IMG/VR virus record: IMGVR_UViG_3300033991_000067
Coordinates: 1-30,598 of that record
Direction: 5' to 3' (one strand)
DNA length: 30,598 nt
DNA from: a virus
Part shown: positions 30,025-30,598 of the stretch, one piece after another
Layout: each line of letters opens with the position of its first letter
How positions within the stretch are numbered: the first letter of the stretch is position 1
Position numbers and translations under genes: made by a program
The notes under the pieces: model-generated
Databases searched by the model: none
What the model was told of the DNA's origin: nothing
What the model saw: the letters and a program-made list of their open reading frames with translations, nothing else

Positions 30025-30077
30025 ACCCATTATCCTATATATAGTTAAATAAGGTAGAAACTCATATTTCTACCCAT

Positions 30078-30104
30078 GAAGCGATTAGGATGATTAATTG
30101 CTTC
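30078..30104. repeat. 10-pair hairpin GAAGCGATTA/TAATTGCTTC
   Basis: Stem of ten pairs with one G-T position and a 7-base loop, directly right of the last GGTAGA copies. A second hairpin TCAGAAA/TTTCTGA follows at 30112-30137. Confidence 0.65.
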
Positions 30105-30273
30105 AAATTAGTCAGAAAAACTATATATTATTTCTGATAAAAGGCGACTTAAAATAAAATAAGAAGATAGACCCAATTCATATAGTATCTTTGCTAAAAA
30201 GAACAATAATCTCATTTCTGTTAAGATTATAACATTTTTGTTAATTTACCAAAATGTATCCGAATTGGCTTAT

Positions 30274-30488
30274 TTTTGCTCCCGACGACTTATATCATAT
30301 TTTTATTGTAAGTATAATAATTATAAGAGATTATATTAGAAAAATAAGAAATTAAGAATTCTCCGAATAATCAAAAATAAGAGAAAATCAGTATAGGCGG
30401 AATTTTTTTATTTAAGTTATTGTAAGTAAAGAAGATAAATTGGGCGAAATCGGTAGAAAGATATAGTCGGGTATCGTCGAGCAAAAAA
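30274..30488. repeat. Imperfect inverted repeat pair with GATATA and AGCAAAAA ends
   Basis: The complement of 30274-30296 reads GATATAAGTCGTCGGG then AGCAAAA. The plus strand at 30460-30488 reads GATATAGTCGGG, TATCGTCG, AGCAAAAAA. Both arms start with GATATA and end with AGCAAAAA around a CGTCG-containing core; about 165 bases separate them. TATTTTTGCT also occurs as a direct repeat at 30271 and 30492. Confidence 0.6.
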
Positions 30489-30534
30489 GGGTATTTTTGC
30501 TAAACCGAACCCCGCTCCATTGTTATAACTAATT

Positions 30535-30598
30535 GATTTATAATGATTTATAATCATTTTAAGGCATTAGATTTTATAATTTACTATTATAAGTAAAT
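30535..30598. repeat. Direct repeat GATTTATAAT x2 and terminal hairpin
   Basis: GATTTATAAT is repeated in tandem at 30535-30554, giving two plus-strand TATAAT boxes, and ATTTACT/AGTAAAT (30579-30598) forms a hairpin ending at the window edge. A rightward promoter is possible but no -35 box is clear. Confidence 0.4.

Larger units (their letters stand above)
29807..30074. repeat. Cluster of GGTAGA iteron-like repeats
   Basis: GGTAGA in the plus orientation starts at 29817, 29861, 29894, 29927, 29937, 29990, 30002 and 30053, with shorter GTAGA copies at 29807, 29873, 29885 and 30015 and an inverted TCTACC at 30069. One more copy lies at 30452. The fuller form is GGGTAGAAA or AAGGTAGAA. Spacing is irregular (10 to 53 bases). 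Such a cluster is expected of a site bound cooperatively by a replication initiator or a phage regulator. Confidence 0.75.
29297..30598. other. Gene-free control region at the head of the late operon
   Basis: About 1.3 kb with no open frame of convincing size, in an otherwise tightly packed genome. It is very AT-rich and holds a chain of perfect hairpins (29557-29716), a GGTAGA repeat cluster (29807-30074), short hairpins, repeated TATAAT boxes on both strands, and an inverted repeat pair (30274-30296 and 30460-30488). This mixture is typical of replication origins or of phage early/late control regions. What lies to the right of the window is unknown. Confidence 0.6.

Noticed and set aside
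29807-30074. GGTAGA cluster as a CRISPR array
   Set aside because: Unit is only 6 to 9 bases, spacing is irregular, and there are no cas genes.

Overview
The window is part of the late (virion) region of a tailed double-stranded DNA phage. I read it as a siphovirus: there is a tape measure protein and a tail tube candidate, and no contractile sheath gene. Base composition is strongly AT-rich and the proteins are rich in Lys, Glu and Ile, which suggests a low-GC host, but nothing here identifies the host. All credible genes (1 to about 28,970) lie on the minus strand, so transcription runs from right to left. The genes are packed with short gaps, stop/start overlaps and clear AGGAG-type ribosome binding sites, as expected of one long late operon.

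Reading in the direction of transcription: a BppU-like small virion protein (28.97 kb), an 81-aa protein and a large LamG tail fibre come first. They are followed by the packaging and head genes: small terminase candidate, large terminase, portal with a C-terminal zinc ribbon and ChaB-like domain, prohead protease fused to a scaffold, and major capsid. After a small GNAT-like gene come the connector and neck genes, the tail completion gene and the tail tube. A second BppU-like/LamG surface-protein cassette sits at 10.1-7.2 kb, then two tail-assembly-chaperone-like genes, the tape measure, and distal tail proteins down to a gene cut by the left edge.

Seven free-standing homing endonuclease genes (five HNH, two zinc-ribbon PD-(D/E)XK) sit between the structural genes, about 18% of the coding region. 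Each keeps the operon intact. Several overlap or supply the ribosome binding site of the downstream gene, and others start at a stop/start TAATATG junction without a ribosome binding site of their own.

Two intrinsic terminators lie immediately upstream of genes inside the operon (10.1 kb and 29.0 kb), and the first leaves no room for a new promoter. Stable hairpins without U-tracts follow the major capsid and tail tube genes. Upstream of the first gene, 29,003-29,296 folds on paper into a series of strong hairpins ending in a terminator. This is a candidate structured noncoding or leader RNA of a kind I do not recognise. From there to the right edge is about 1.3 kb without a recognisable gene. 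It is filled with consecutive perfect hairpins, a cluster of GGTAGA repeats and repeated TATAAT boxes, and probably acts as a control region, a replication origin, or both.
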